Below are positions 42,302 through 51,209 of a stretch of DNA of 64,000 nucleotides, piece by piece. Both the position numbers and the translations under genes were made by a program. The DNA is from UBA695 sp042691655 (lineage in GTDB: Bacteria > Verrucomicrobiota > Verrucomicrobiia > Chthoniobacterales > Chthoniobacteraceae). How positions within the stretch are numbered: the first letter of the stretch is position 1; every line of letters starts with the position of its first letter. The stretch is from assembly GCA_042691655.1 (NCBI GenBank), contig CP170506.1, positions 5,332,001-5,396,000 of the forward strand. Reading direction: 5' to 3'. Below the pieces are notes generated by a model. It searched no databases and was not told the DNA's origin. It saw nothing but the letters and a program-made list of their open reading frames with translations.

Positions 42302-43339
42302 ATGCAAATATCTGTTCACGACGTCGCATTCGGTGGAAAAGGCGTGGGCCGTTCTGAGGGAATGGTCGTCTTTGTCCCCTACACCATCCCTGGCGAAACC
42401 GTCTCGGTCGAAATCACCCGGAAAAAGAAGAATTACGCCGAGGCCCGCTTAGTCTCCGTCGAGGTGCCCTCGCCCGACCGCGTCGAGCCCCAGTGCCCCT
42501 ACTTCAGCCGCTGCGGCGGCTGTGCCTACCAGCACATCGCCTACCCGCGCCAGCTCCTCCTTAAAGCGAGCCAGGTCGAGCAGACCCTGCGCCGCGTGGG
42601 GAAAATCGCCGAGCCCCCCATGGCCCCCATGATCCCGTCGCCCAGCGAATACGGCTACCGGAACCGCATCCGCGTCCACGTCGCCGAGGGCGTCGTCGGG
42701 TTCTACGCCAGCGACGGCATCTCCATCATCGACATCGAGCGCTGCCCCATCGCCTCGGACGAAGTCAACGAGCACCTCGCCGGGCTGCGCCGCCGCCGGA
42801 TGCCCGATGGCGACTACACCCTTTCCGAAGTCCGTAAAAAAGGCTTCTTCGAGCAGACCAACAACGCCGTGGCCCAGGCGCTCCTGGACCATGTCAGCGC
42901 GCGCATCACCCCCGGCGGCTCCCTCGTGGACGCCTACTGCGGAGCCGGATTCTTCGCCCATTACCTGCACGAACGCTACGAGAGCGTCACCGGCATTGAG
43001 GAAAACGAATTCGCCATCGAGCACGCCCGCTCCCAGGCCTCGCCCAACGAGCGCTACCTCGCGGGCGACGTTGCCCAGCACCTCGGCGAAGTCTTGACCG
43101 AGTTGCCGGACGCCACCCTTATCCTCGATCCGCCCGCCGCTGGCGTCACCCCGCAAGTCATCGACGCCATTCAGGCCGGTGCCCCGCGCGAAATCTTCTA
43201 CGTCTCGTGCAACCCCGGCACCCTGGCCCGCGATCTCTCGCTCCTGGGCGGGGCCTACCTCATCGAAAGCGTCACCCCGCTGGACATGTTCCCGCAGACC
43301 GCCGAGATCGAGGTTGCCGTCTACTTGAAGCGGCGGTAA
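42302..43339 (+). CDS. TrmA/RumA-family RNA 5-methyluridine methyltransferase
   Basis: A 345-residue RNA methyltransferase. A TRAM-like domain (ISVHDVAFGGKGVGRSEGMVVFV...) precedes the Fe-S cysteine cluster CPYFSRCGGC with a fourth Cys (RC of IERCPIA). The SAM domain has DAYCGAGFFAHYL, and the catalytic Cys is in YVSCNPGTLARD. Members methylate U747 or U1939 of 23S rRNA or U54 of tRNA; the target here is open. The ATG at 42302 is chosen: upstream in-frame codons lie in the terminator hairpin. Confidence 0.92.
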   Translation: MQISVHDVAFGGKGVGRSEGMVVFVPYTIPGETVSVEITRKKKNYAEARLVSVEVPSPDRVEPQCPYFSRCGGCAYQHIAYPRQLLLKASQVEQTLRRVGKIAEPPMAPMIPSPSEYGYRNRIRVHVAEGVVGFYASDGISIIDIERCPIASDEVNEHLAGLRRRRMPDGDYTLSEVRKKGFFEQTNNAVAQALLDHVSARITPGGSLVDAYCGAGFFAHYLHERYESVTGIEENEFAIEHARSQASPNERYLAGDVAQHLGEVLTELPDATLILDPPAAGVTPQVIDAIQAGAPREIFYVSCNPGTLARDLSLLGGAYLIESVTPLDMFPQTAEIEVAVYLKRR

Positions 43340-43346
43340 AAGGCAT

Positions 43347-43372
43347 TTACACAGAGGGCACGGAGGAAGAGC
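43347..43372. repeat. Fragment of the CACAGAGGACACGGAG family
   Basis: TTACACAGAGGGCACGGAGG lies 8 nt after the methyltransferase stop; the complementary half is missing. Confidence 0.6.
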
Positions 43373-43457
43373 GGGAGGCCTTTTTTAGTGGGGGCTCCGA
43401 TTCTTGCTGCGCAGTGAGGTGATCTCCGGATAAACTTCCGCCGTTCTTCATCCACCT

Positions 43458-44642
43458 ATGAAATACCGTCGCTTTGGCCGCACCGAACTGCAGATGCCCG
43501 TCATTACCTGTGGCGGGATGCGCTATCAGCACCAGTGGACCGACGAGCCGCTGGGAGACGTCCCCGGCGACAACCAGGCCAACCTGGAGGCCACCGTCCG
43601 GTACGCCGTCGAGCTCGGCATCAACCACGTCGAGACCGCGCGCGGCTACGGCACCTCCGAAATGCAGCTCGGGCGGATCCTCCCGCAGTTCCCGCGCGAA
43701 AAGCTGATCGTCCAGACCAAGGTCGCCCCCGAGGCCGACCCCAAAGCCTTTTTGGAGAAATTCGAGACGTCGTTCGCCTACCTCGGCGTCGGCTACATCG
43801 ACCTCTTTGCCCTCCACGGCATCAACAACGAGGAGACCCTCGCCTGGGCCGTGCGCAAAGGCGGCTGCCTGGAGGCCGCGCGCGAGCTCCAGCGCCAGGG
43901 CCGCGTGCGCCACATCGGCTTCTCCACCCACGGGCCGTGCGACATCCTCGTCAAGGCCATCGAGACCGGCGAATTCGACTACGTCAACCTTCACTGGTAC
44001 TTCGTCAACGAATTCAACCAGCCCGCCATCGACGCCGCCACGCGCCACGACATGGGCGTCTTCATCATCAGCCCCAACGACAAAGGGGGCAAACTCTACG
44101 AGCCCACCCCGCAGTGGGTCGAGGCGTGCAGCCCGCTCACGCCCATGGCCTTCAACGACCTCTACTGCCTGGCCCGGCCCGAAATCCACACCCTCTCCAT
44201 CGGAGCCGCCCGCCCGTCCGACTACGACGCACACGTCGCCGCCCTGGAGCACTACGACTGCGCCGGGGAAGTCACCGCCCCCATCGCCGCCCGCCTGCGG
44301 GCCCGGATGGAAGAGGAACTCGGGGCCGACTGGGTCAACGGCTGGTGGCAGGGCCTCCCCGCGTGGGAAGAGGTCCCCGGCCACGTCAACGTCCAGGAAA
44401 TCCTGCGCCTCTGGACCTACGCCCGGGGGCTTGGCATGGTCGATTTCGCAAAAATGCGCTACAACCTCATGGGCCAGGCCGGGCACTGGTTCCCGGGCCT
44501 CAACGCCGGGACCTTCGACGAAGCCGCCGTGCTCAAAGTGCTCCACGCCTCCCCCTTTGCCGACCGCATCCCCGGCATCCTGCGCGAAGCCCACCAGCTC
44601 CTCGTCGACGCCCCGAAAAAGCGCCTCAGCCAGGGCGACTAA
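43458..44642 (+). CDS. Aldo/keto reductase family protein
   Basis: A 394-residue NADPH-type oxidoreductase. The first 270 residues form the TIM barrel with MKYRRFGRTELQMPVITCGGM, INHVETARGYGTSEMQLGR (Asp and Tyr positions), the Lys of IVQTKV and the ALHGINN loop. The usual catalytic Asp in the DTAxxYG motif is Glu here (ETARGYG), which could alter activity. The C-terminal 120 residues form an added helical domain often seen in the YhdN/oxidoreductase group with Fe-S-like extensions, but without its Cys cluster. Substrate unknown. Confidence 0.83.
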   Translation: MKYRRFGRTELQMPVITCGGMRYQHQWTDEPLGDVPGDNQANLEATVRYAVELGINHVETARGYGTSEMQLGRILPQFPREKLIVQTKVAPEADPKAFLEKFETSFAYLGVGYIDLFALHGINNEETLAWAVRKGGCLEAARELQRQGRVRHIGFSTHGPCDILVKAIETGEFDYVNLHWYFVNEFNQPAIDAATRHDMGVFIISPNDKGGKLYEPTPQWVEACSPLTPMAFNDLYCLARPEIHTLSIGAARPSDYDAHVAALEHYDCAGEVTAPIAARLRARMEEELGADWVNGWWQGLPAWEEVPGHVNVQEILRLWTYARGLGMVDFAKMRYNLMGQAGHWFPGLNAGTFDEAAVLKVLHASPFADRIPGILREAHQLLVDAPKKRLSQGD

Positions 44643-44658
44643 GGGCTTTTCAAATTGC

Positions 44659-44790
44659 CTCGTTCCCAATCTCCAGATTGGGAACGTCTTTGTGTTGCGA
44701 AACTCCGTTTCGCGGGGGTGGGGAAATCTGGAGATTCCAGGACACCTTGCGTTACGAATCTGGAGATTCGTAACGAGGAGGCTTCCTATT
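44659..44790. repeat. REP-like palindrome cluster left of IS110 copy 2
   Basis: The first unit is CGTTCCCAATCT-cc-AGATTGGGAACG with a second fold-back (GCGAAAC/GTTTCGC), as at 22731-22800. A second palindrome, GTTACGAATCT-gg-AGATTCGTAAC, follows at 44753-44776. Confidence 0.85.
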
Positions 44791-44804
44791 GCTGAGGCTG
44801 CCTC

Positions 44805-45008
44805 CTAAAGCAACGGCATCCGCAGCTGCGAGTCGGTGAAAATGTCGCTGTAGGGCTGGAAATCCGCCCCGAATGCGCGGATGACCCGCGTATTGAGGGA
44901 GATGATTCCCTCCACATAAAAGGCATCGAGCGTTGAGAGGCAGAAGGGGCCAATGATTTCGTTATTGGCATCCTCATAATACCAGTGATTAGAAATATAC
45001 GGCGTCAT
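44805..45008 (-). CDS. GYF_2-like domain protein, copy 2
   Basis: A 67-residue near-copy of the protein at 22820-23026 (MTPYISNHWYYEDANNE start). A few residues differ (V/E after WYY, Q/R, A/S). The stop is TAG where copy 1 has TGA, and both stops fall on the edge of the duplicated unit, so the original gene may have been longer. Function unknown. Confidence 0.6.
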   Translation of the reverse strand: MTPYISNHWYYEDANNEIIGPFCLSTLDAFYVEGIISLNTRVIRAFGADFQPYSDIFTDSQLRMPLL

Positions 45009-45517
45009 AATTCGTCCTTGGGCTGTTTTAAGGTTATTAACTCGAGCCCCCCTTCGGTTTATTCCGAAAGGAGGCCGGGAGTTGATAAGCCGTAGAAAAA
45101 CAGCCGCGACGGCCTTGTATGTTGTCCGGCATGTCATTCTTTAAGTTCCCCCCGAACGCCTGCCGCGGCGAGCGGTGCGGGGAGTTTGAGGGGCGCCAGG
45201 TGCCCCTCATCAACCCGGTTCGTTTTCCTCTCTTTTCTCTTAGCCATGAGCTATAGCTTGTGGCGGCTGGATTTGCCGGAGCGGTCGGCCGACCGCTCCG
45301 GCACGGTTGGGGTCAGATCGACGACGGTCCTGGACCGCTTAAAGCAAGGAGCGCTTAAGCAAGTCCGTGCTAAAGCATGATCGCCTCAACCGCACAGTCC
45401 AAACTCGAAGAGTTGCTTGATCCTTGGAGCCCAACAAAAAGCCCCATGAGATCGTATCGCAAGGTTGAGTCGGAACTGCTCCTTCCAGTCTACATCAACA
45501 AAAAACCATCCACCAAC
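45009..45517 (+). ncRNA. Non-coding leader of IS110 copy 2, candidate bridge-RNA region
   Basis: Equivalent to 23030-23532, with the same 30-nt palindrome (45274-45303) and a first hairpin in which one C-to-T change leaves a pairable G-U (GCGCC opposite GGTGC). Confidence 0.45.
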
Positions 45518-46444
45518 ATGAATCCATCCCCTGTTTACGTCGGCATCGACATCGCCAAAAAAACCCTGGCCGTGAGCGCTCCGGGAATGAAAAAACAATA
45601 CACCAACACTCCGCTAGGCCACGCCCAGTTGATCCAAGCGCTGCCCGAAAACGCCCACGTCGTCATGGAAGCCACCGGCGGCTATGAGCGAGATTTAAGC
45701 CTCTGCCTTCACGCCAAGGCCATTGCCGTAAGCGTCGTCAATCCGCGCCACGTACGCGACTTCGCCAAGGCCATGGGGCAACTGGCCAAGAGCGACAATA
45801 TCGACGCGCAAATGATCGTTGCGTTCGCCCGCGCCAAAGTGCCCCGCCCCGATTCGGCCCCCTCGCAGCGCCAGATCGAACTCGAAGAACTCATGGCGCG
45901 GCGCGAGCAACTCGTGGCCTTGCGTTCCATTGAGCTTAACCGCCGCGAGCACCATCGCCAAAAGCTCTTGAAGGTGCGTGCCGACAAGCTCATTGCCACC
46001 ATCGAAGTGCAAATCGAAGAGATCGAAGCCAAGGTGCGCGAGCTCATCGAAAGCGAGGCCTCTCTGAAAAGCAAACGGGCGAGGATGCTGCAAGTCGAAG
46101 GCATCGGCGAAATCACCGCCGCCAGCGTGCCGGCCTTCGTTCCCGAGCTTGGACGCGTCGACCGAAGCCAAGCGGCGGCCTTGGTGGGCGTGGCTCCGTT
46201 TGTTTGCGAAAGCGGCATGGAACGGGGCAAAAGCCACATCTGGGGCGGACGCGCCAACGTGCGCACCTGCTTTTACATGGCTGCCCTGACAGCCATCCGC
46301 AATAACCGCATTTTAAGGGACTTCTACCAACGCCTCCGCGCTGCCGGCAAACCCGGCAAAGTCGCTATCGTGGCCGTCATGCGTAAACTCGTCTGCCTCC
46401 TCAATCATCTCCTTAAAAAACCCGATTTTGCCCTTGCTCACTAA
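45518..46444 (+). CDS. IS110-family transposase, copy 2
   Basis: A 308-residue transposase, identical to copy 1 through about residue 203 and carrying the same DEDD residues and Ser motif. Differences are confined to the C-terminal third: AASVPAFV for AASVLAFV, RVDRSQ for RIDQGQ, KSHIWGG for KSHVWGG and AIRNNR for AIRDNR. The Leu-to-Pro change falls in the helix-hairpin-helix-like segment and could impair function. Confidence 0.93.
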   Translation: MNPSPVYVGIDIAKKTLAVSAPGMKKQYTNTPLGHAQLIQALPENAHVVMEATGGYERDLSLCLHAKAIAVSVVNPRHVRDFAKAMGQLAKSDNIDAQMIVAFARAKVPRPDSAPSQRQIELEELMARREQLVALRSIELNRREHHRQKLLKVRADKLIATIEVQIEEIEAKVRELIESEASLKSKRARMLQVEGIGEITAASVPAFVPELGRVDRSQAAALVGVAPFVCESGMERGKSHIWGGRANVRTCFYMAALTAIRNNRILRDFYQRLRAAGKPGKVAIVAVMRKLVCLLNHLLKKPDFALAH

Positions 46445-46629
46445 CAGAGTTGCTTTAGCCGGTGGCCTGGACATACGCCGCCGCCCCCCGGCCATATGAA
46501 TATAGCCCGGAAACGGCAATAGAGTTTCGGCTATTGCCAGCCGTTTTCTACGGGGTTATCAAGTCCCGGCTGGCTCTCGCTAGCTGATAGGGAAAATGCG
46601 CTTCCCTGTTTTTAAAGTAAAGGCGAATT

Positions 46630-46697
46630 CACCTCGTTACGAATCAGAGATTCGCAGACAGAAGACGTCCCCAATCGGGAGATTGGGAACGAGGCGC
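46630..46697. repeat. REP-like palindromes right of IS110 copy 2
   Basis: CCTCGTTACGAATC with AGATTCGCAG, then CCCAATCGGGAGATTGGGAACGAGG. Both relate to the palindromes left of the unit. Confidence 0.75.
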
Positions 46698-46707
46698 ATA
46701 GGGCCGC

Positions 46708-47406
46708 CTACTTCACTTTATACTTTACCTGGCGGGAGAGCAGCCAGCGGACGCCGAACATATCCACCGTCGCTTTGATCGCCCGGTTGCCCAGGCCGTA
46801 TTTGCTCACACCCGCGGTGCGCGGGCGGTGGTTTACCGGGATTTCCACAATCTTGTACCCCATCCCCTTCACCAGCGCCGGGATGAAGCGGTGCATTCCG
46901 TAGAACGGCACCAGCGCCATGCGGCATTCGCGGCGCATCGCCTTGAGGGTGCAGCCCGTGTCGCGAACGCCGTCTTTGGTAAAGCGGCTGCGCACGAAAT
47001 TCGCCACCCGGCTCGTGATGCGCTTAACCACCGTATCCTTGCGCTTGGCCCGGTAGCCGCACACCAGATCGGCCCCCTTTGCAATCTCCGCCAGCAGCAG
47101 AGGAATGTCCGCCGGGTCGTTCTGGAGATCGCCGTCCAGCAGCGCGATCACCTCGCCGCGCGCGGCATGGATGCCCGCGTACATGGCCGCGCTTTGGCCC
47201 GCGTTTTTCTCGAACTCCAGCAGGACCACGTCCGGGCGCTTTTCCACCCGTTGGGCCGTCGCATCCTTCGAGCCATCGTCCACGAATACGATCTCGTAAT
47301 TAAGCCCGCTTAGCGCGGAGTGGAGCTGCTTTTGAAGGGATTCAACGTTGTCTTGTTCGTTGTAGAGTGGGATGACAACGGAGAGGGCGGGCGTGGGTTC
47401 GGTCAT
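46708..47406 (-). CDS. Family 2 glycosyltransferase (polyprenyl-phosphate type)
   Basis: A 232-residue GT-A glycosyltransferase. It starts LSVVIPLYNEQDNVESL, has EIVFVDDGSKD and the metal-binding DGDLQNDP, then a block (FRSRFTKDGVRDTGCTLKAMRR) typical of dolichol-phosphate-mannose synthase and ArnC-like enzymes that charge a lipid carrier with a sugar. It lacks the long C-terminal membrane helices of ArnC. It overlaps the GT39 gene upstream by 4 nt, and such a pair often makes a lipid-linked sugar and then transfers it. Confidence 0.9.
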   Translation of the reverse strand: MTEPTPALSVVIPLYNEQDNVESLQKQLHSALSGLNYEIVFVDDGSKDATAQRVEKRPDVVLLEFEKNAGQSAAMYAGIHAARGEVIALLDGDLQNDPADIPLLLAEIAKGADLVCGYRAKRKDTVVKRITSRVANFVRSRFTKDGVRDTGCTLKAMRRECRMALVPFYGMHRFIPALVKGMGYKIVEIPVNHRPRTAGVSKYGLGNRAIKATVDMFGVRWLLSRQVKYKVK

Positions 47407-49121
47407 AAAGGAAGGCTGCGATAATTATGGCAGGCGAAAACCCATATCAAGCGTAATGGCAATCCTCGCCGCGCTTCGCTGATCGTAGCCACCATCTCCA
47501 CTTTGTCGAATCCTTTGACAATCGCCTCGGGAGCGTGCGGGGAGCGGTCTGTGACAAAAAGCGCGTCGCGGCCCTGAAAAAGGCTGACCCCCCAGTCCTC
47601 GCTCGCGTACTCGTCGATGGGTAGCGTCGGGTCCACCGCCAGCATTGCGCGGATGAGCGCCCGGCGGCGGTCGCCCATCGTTTGCTCGTCGGCGGTCGGT
47701 TCGTCGAGCCCCTTGATAGCCGCCTCCAGCGCGCTGCGTTGCGCCGGATCCTGCACCTTGGCGAGCATCCCCTTGGCGATGTCGGTCGGCTCGGTCAGCT
47801 CATCGTAGCGACCCCAGAAGGAATACTGGTTCTCGATCATCTGCGACTCCGGGATGTACACCGGCGGGTGCCCGGGGCCGTCGGCGCGCTTCTCGGGCAG
47901 GTAAAAGGCGAGGCTTGAAGCCGTCTGGTACTTGTTGGCGATGAGGAAAAGCGGCTTGCCCGACTCCGCCTCCAGCTTGTGGCGCAGGTCGTTCACCGCG
48001 ATGGAGGCCGTCTCCCAGCCGCGCAGCCGCCCGCCCGGGTCCATTTTGTAGGCCCACGGAATGCCCAGCGAGCGGATGGCGTCGGTGTTGACGATGATGA
48101 GGCTCATGACCATCGCCAGCCCCAGGCCCGCGACCGCGAATCGGCGCACCTTCACGCTGGAAAGCGCCTTTTCATGCCAGTAAGCCACCGTCAGGATGCC
48201 CAGGCCCACGAAGGCCGGGGAGGTCCAGTTCAGCTCGCCCATTTTTTTAAGCGAAAGCGTGCAGTAGAGGACGATCAGCGGCAGCGCGGCGAGCACCAGG
48301 AATTTGGCGCGAAAATCCTCCTTCATCGCGCGACAGCCCTGCCAGAGTGCCACCACCATCGCACCGAAAATCAGCGGCGAGTAGATCCCGAAATGCCCGC
48401 CGATAAAGCCCAGCAGTTCCTCCGGGTGGATCGAAAACTTCCCCTCCAGGCCGCCCCGGCTGCGAAGATGCTCGATGGTGATCCAGTCGTGGTTCGAGTT
48501 CCAGAGCACCGGGGGGATCACCGCCAGCGAGAAGACCGCCAGCATGACCCAGAAGCCGGGCCGAAGAAATTCGCGGCGCAGCTTGGGGGTGAGCGCCAGC
48601 ACCAGCACGATGGTCAAGAGTTCCATGGCGTTGGTGTACTTGCCCAGGAACCCGAGGCCGATGAGCGCCCCGGTCAGCGGCCAGAAAAGCGAGAACTTCG
48701 GCGAACGATCCAGCGCCTCCCAGAGCGCCCAGAGCGCGGCGGTCCAGAAGAAAATCGAGATCGGGTCAATCGTCATCAGGAGCCCGCCAACGTTGAAAAT
48801 GGGCGTCAAGTTGAGCATTAGCACCGTCCACGTCGCCACTGATTCCCCGTAAAGCCGCCGCGCCAGCCCGAAAAGCACCAGGCTCGTCCCGAGCGCCAGC
48901 AGCGGGCTCATGAGGCGCACGCCGAAGGAGTTTGGCCCCAGCAGATCCGTCCCCGCCCGGATCGCCATCGCCACCCCGGGGCCTTTGGAGTAATAGGCCC
49001 AGTCGAGCCGCTGCGACCACTGGTAGTAATACGCCTCGTCTGGGGTGACCTCCATCGAGCCCCCCAGCGTGAAGCGCAGCGCGGTCAAGATCAGCAGGAA
49101 AACAATCAGCCAACGGTTCAT
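47403..49121 (-). CDS. GT39/ArnT-like membrane glycosyltransferase
   Basis: A 572-residue inner-membrane enzyme with about ten helices in the N-terminal 400 residues. EVTPDEAYYYQWSQRLDWAYYSKGPGV holds the acidic residue of the DEAYY motif used by PMT/ArnT enzymes that take sugars from undecaprenyl phosphate. The C-terminal 170 residues are a periplasmic domain. The start is taken as MNRWLIVFL at 49121; an ATG-like start at 49142 overlaps the PAP2 gene. Coupled to the GT2 downstream. Confidence 0.88.
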   Translation of the reverse strand: MNRWLIVFLLILTALRFTLGGSMEVTPDEAYYYQWSQRLDWAYYSKGPGVAMAIRAGTDLLGPNSFGVRLMSPLLALGTSLVLFGLARRLYGESVATWTVLMLNLTPIFNVGGLLMTIDPISIFFWTAALWALWEALDRSPKFSLFWPLTGALIGLGFLGKYTNAMELLTIVLVLALTPKLRREFLRPGFWVMLAVFSLAVIPPVLWNSNHDWITIEHLRSRGGLEGKFSIHPEELLGFIGGHFGIYSPLIFGAMVVALWQGCRAMKEDFRAKFLVLAALPLIVLYCTLSLKKMGELNWTSPAFVGLGILTVAYWHEKALSSVKVRRFAVAGLGLAMVMSLIIVNTDAIRSLGIPWAYKMDPGGRLRGWETASIAVNDLRHKLEAESGKPLFLIANKYQTASSLAFYLPEKRADGPGHPPVYIPESQMIENQYSFWGRYDELTEPTDIAKGMLAKVQDPAQRSALEAAIKGLDEPTADEQTMGDRRRALIRAMLAVDPTLPIDEYASEDWGVSLFQGRDALFVTDRSPHAPEAIVKGFDKVEMVATISEARRGLPLRLIWVFACHNYRSLPL

Positions 49122-49131
49122 AAGGATTCGA

Positions 49132-49776
49132 TTATGGAACAAGTAAACTCGGATGCGAAAGGTGAAGTTGCGGTGCGAGGCGGGCTCCGTAGCGCCGCCA
49201 GAGGGCTTCGAGCGCCACCGCCACGAGCAGCCCCAGGCTGGCCCCCAGGAACATCGAAATCAGCACATCGCTCGGCCAGTGGGAGCCGGTATAAATGCGC
49301 GAGTAGCCGATGGCCGCCGCCACGAGAAAATACCCCCGGCCCCAGCGCCGGAAAAAGAGCGCCAGCACCGCCGCCGCCGCGAAGTTATCCGACGTATGGC
49401 CGGAGGGGAAAGAGCGCCCGCTGATCGCGCCGGTCTCCGGCGTGGAAGTCATCACCACCGGCGCCATGAAAATGCTCAGCTGCTTGGGTTGGGTCCGGGC
49501 GAGCTTTACCACGCGGGCCGGTTCCACCTGGTGAGGCCGGGGGCGGTTGGCCCAGTGTTTGAGAGAATTGACCACCCCGCCGTCGGTAATGCCCACCGCG
49601 ATCAGGATCACCAGCACCGCCGCGCGCGCCCGGAAATTCCCCCGCACGACCACCGCGAGGACGGCCAGGACGAGGATCGGCCCCCAGAAGGCGAAATCCG
49701 AGAGCAAGGCCATGACCCGATCCAACGAAGGGGAAGTCCAGACGCCGTTAATGAGTGAAAAAAGGGTTTGATCCAT
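49132..49776 (-). CDS. PAP2-family lipid phosphatase
   Basis: A 214-residue membrane phosphatase. The three-part phosphatase signature is complete: KHWANRPRP, SFPSGHTSD and SRIYTGSHWPSDV. Such enzymes recycle undecaprenyl diphosphate or remove phosphate from lipid A. It is first in a leftward set with GT39 and GT2 enzymes, all acting on lipid-carrier chemistry; a 10-nt gap separates it from the GT39 start. Confidence 0.92.
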   Translation of the reverse strand: MDQTLFSLINGVWTSPSLDRVMALLSDFAFWGPILVLAVLAVVVRGNFRARAAVLVILIAVGITDGGVVNSLKHWANRPRPHQVEPARVVKLARTQPKQLSIFMAPVVMTSTPETGAISGRSFPSGHTSDNFAAAAVLALFFRRWGRGYFLVAAAIGYSRIYTGSHWPSDVLISMFLGASLGLLVAVALEALWRRYGARLAPQLHLSHPSLLVP

Positions 49777-49805
49777 CTGCGGGAGCGGAGAGACTAGCGA
49801 ACAAT

Positions 49806-50546
49806 ATGAGCATTGCGAGACATGTAAATGCGAAAACCGGGCTCCTGGCCGCCGCCCTCTGCCTCCTGCCGCTTCTGCTGGGTGGCCTCCTCCCGGCCCG
49901 GGCCGAGGACGCCGCGCCGAGTGCCCGCGAGCTCCTGGCGCAGGTGCGCGCCAACCAGTCCAGCCAGACCCGCGACCTCACCGGCAAACTGCGCAAATCC
50001 TCCAGCGACGAGAAAATCGTCATTCCCTTCCGGCTCCTCCTAAGGGAGAGCACCATCGTCTACCAGTTCACCGACCGCCCCGAATCGCTCATCCTGCGCC
50101 TGGGCGACAAAGGCTCGCGGCTCGACCACGCCACCGGCCCCGGCGACAAGCCCGAGAAAATCACCGGAGCCAAGCTCGATGACCTGATCCGCGGCACCGA
50201 CATCAGCTACGAGGACCTCGCCCTCAAGTTCCTCTACTGGACCAACGCCATCGTCGAGCCCCGCAAGGAGACCGTTATGACCCGCTCCTGCTGGATCGTC
50301 CGGGCCGTCCCCTCCCGCAAAGACGAGAGCCAGTACGACATGGCGCGCCTCTGGATCGAGCCCACCGGCGGCCTCCTCCAGGCCGAATGCTACGGGGGCG
50401 GCAAGCTGATCCGGCGCTTTTCCGTGCGCAACGTCCAGCGCGAGGAGACCGGCAACGGCTATATTCTTAAATCCATGAGCATCCAGCGCCTCGATGCCCA
50501 GGGCAAGGGAACCCCGCCCACTTACCTCGAAGTGCGGCAGGATTGA
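49806..50546 (+). CDS. LolA-like outer-membrane lipoprotein-sorting protein
   Basis: A 246-residue exported protein. A signal peptide (GLLAAALCLLPLLLGGLLPARA) precedes a beta-rich body of the LolA/COG2834 type: SARELLAQVRANQSSQTRDLTGKLR, ILRLGDKGSRL, GTDISYEDLALKFLYWTNA, and CWIVRAVPSRKDESQYDMARLWIEPTGGLLQAECYG. LolA carries lipoproteins across the periplasm; this group may bind lipids in another context. The ATG at 49806 leads straight to the signal peptide. Divergent from the PAP2 gene. Confidence 0.78.
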   Translation: MSIARHVNAKTGLLAAALCLLPLLLGGLLPARAEDAAPSARELLAQVRANQSSQTRDLTGKLRKSSSDEKIVIPFRLLLRESTIVYQFTDRPESLILRLGDKGSRLDHATGPGDKPEKITGAKLDDLIRGTDISYEDLALKFLYWTNAIVEPRKETVMTRSCWIVRAVPSRKDESQYDMARLWIEPTGGLLQAECYGGGKLIRRFSVRNVQREETGNGYILKSMSIQRLDAQGKGTPPTYLEVRQD

Positions 50547-50580
50547 CCTGCCCGCCTCTGGGGACATAGACTGCTCGCCC

Positions 50581-51144
50581 ATGATGAAGACCATCCAATG
50601 GGCGCAGTTTACCTGGGACCTCGCCAAGAGCGCCCCGGGCCGCCCCGCCCTACCTCCTTCGTTTTCCATCCGCCGTGCCACCCTGGACGACGAGGAGGCC
50701 ATCCGCTCCGTCATCCTGAGCGCCTTTACGCTCGACTCCGAGTGGAACTCCTTCTTTTTCCTCATCCGTCCGTTGTTCGAGACCTCCATGGACGAGCTTT
50801 TCGGCCAAAACAGCGAGCCGCTTTGCCTGGTCGTTAGCCACGGCTCCCGCGTCATCGGGGCCTCGGGCCTTTCCGTCGAGCGCGACGCCTGCAACCACCT
50901 GCTGACCGGCCCCTGCCTCTCCCTGGAATACCGGAACCGGGGCATCGCCACCGCCATGCTGGCCCACAGCCTCTCCTTCCTGCGCGAGGCGGGCCTGACC
51001 TCCGTGCGAGGCCTCACCAAAGAGAGCACCGCCGCCGCACAGTTCATCTACCCCAAGTTTGGCTCCGTCCACGCCCCCGCGCCGGATTCCATCGTCGCGG
51101 AACTTCACAAACGCCGCAGCGAACCTCAAAAAAAGGGAGCCTAG
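50581..51144 (+). CDS. GNAT-family acetyltransferase
   Basis: A 187-residue protein with a GNAT core: SIRRATLDDEEAIRSVILSAF at the start of the fold, LVVSHGSRVIGASGL, and the acetyl-CoA loop LSLEYRNRGIATAMLAHSL (R-N-R-G-I-A). ATG codons at 50581 and 50584 are equally good starts. It is 34 nt after the LolA-like gene. The substrate is unknown. Confidence 0.85.
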   Translation: MMKTIQWAQFTWDLAKSAPGRPALPPSFSIRRATLDDEEAIRSVILSAFTLDSEWNSFFFLIRPLFETSMDELFGQNSEPLCLVVSHGSRVIGASGLSVERDACNHLLTGPCLSLEYRNRGIATAMLAHSLSFLREAGLTSVRGLTKESTAAAQFIYPKFGSVHAPAPDSIVAELHKRRSEPQKKGA

Positions 51145-51209
51145 AGCACCTCTTTTGCGTTCTCAGCCGCCCCCTCTAGCATCAAACCTGCTCTACCAAG
51201 GATGATCCC

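Larger units (their letters stand above)
44807..46628 (+). mobile_element. IS110-family unit, copy 2 (uninterrupted)
   Basis: An 1822-bp unit matching 22822-24579 plus 26485-26548. It carries the GYF-like gene, the hairpin-rich leader (palindrome at 45274-45303) and an intact transposase. REP-like palindromes flank it on both sides. It keeps the uninterrupted sequence at 46563/46564 where copy 1 holds the group II intron. Confidence 0.88.
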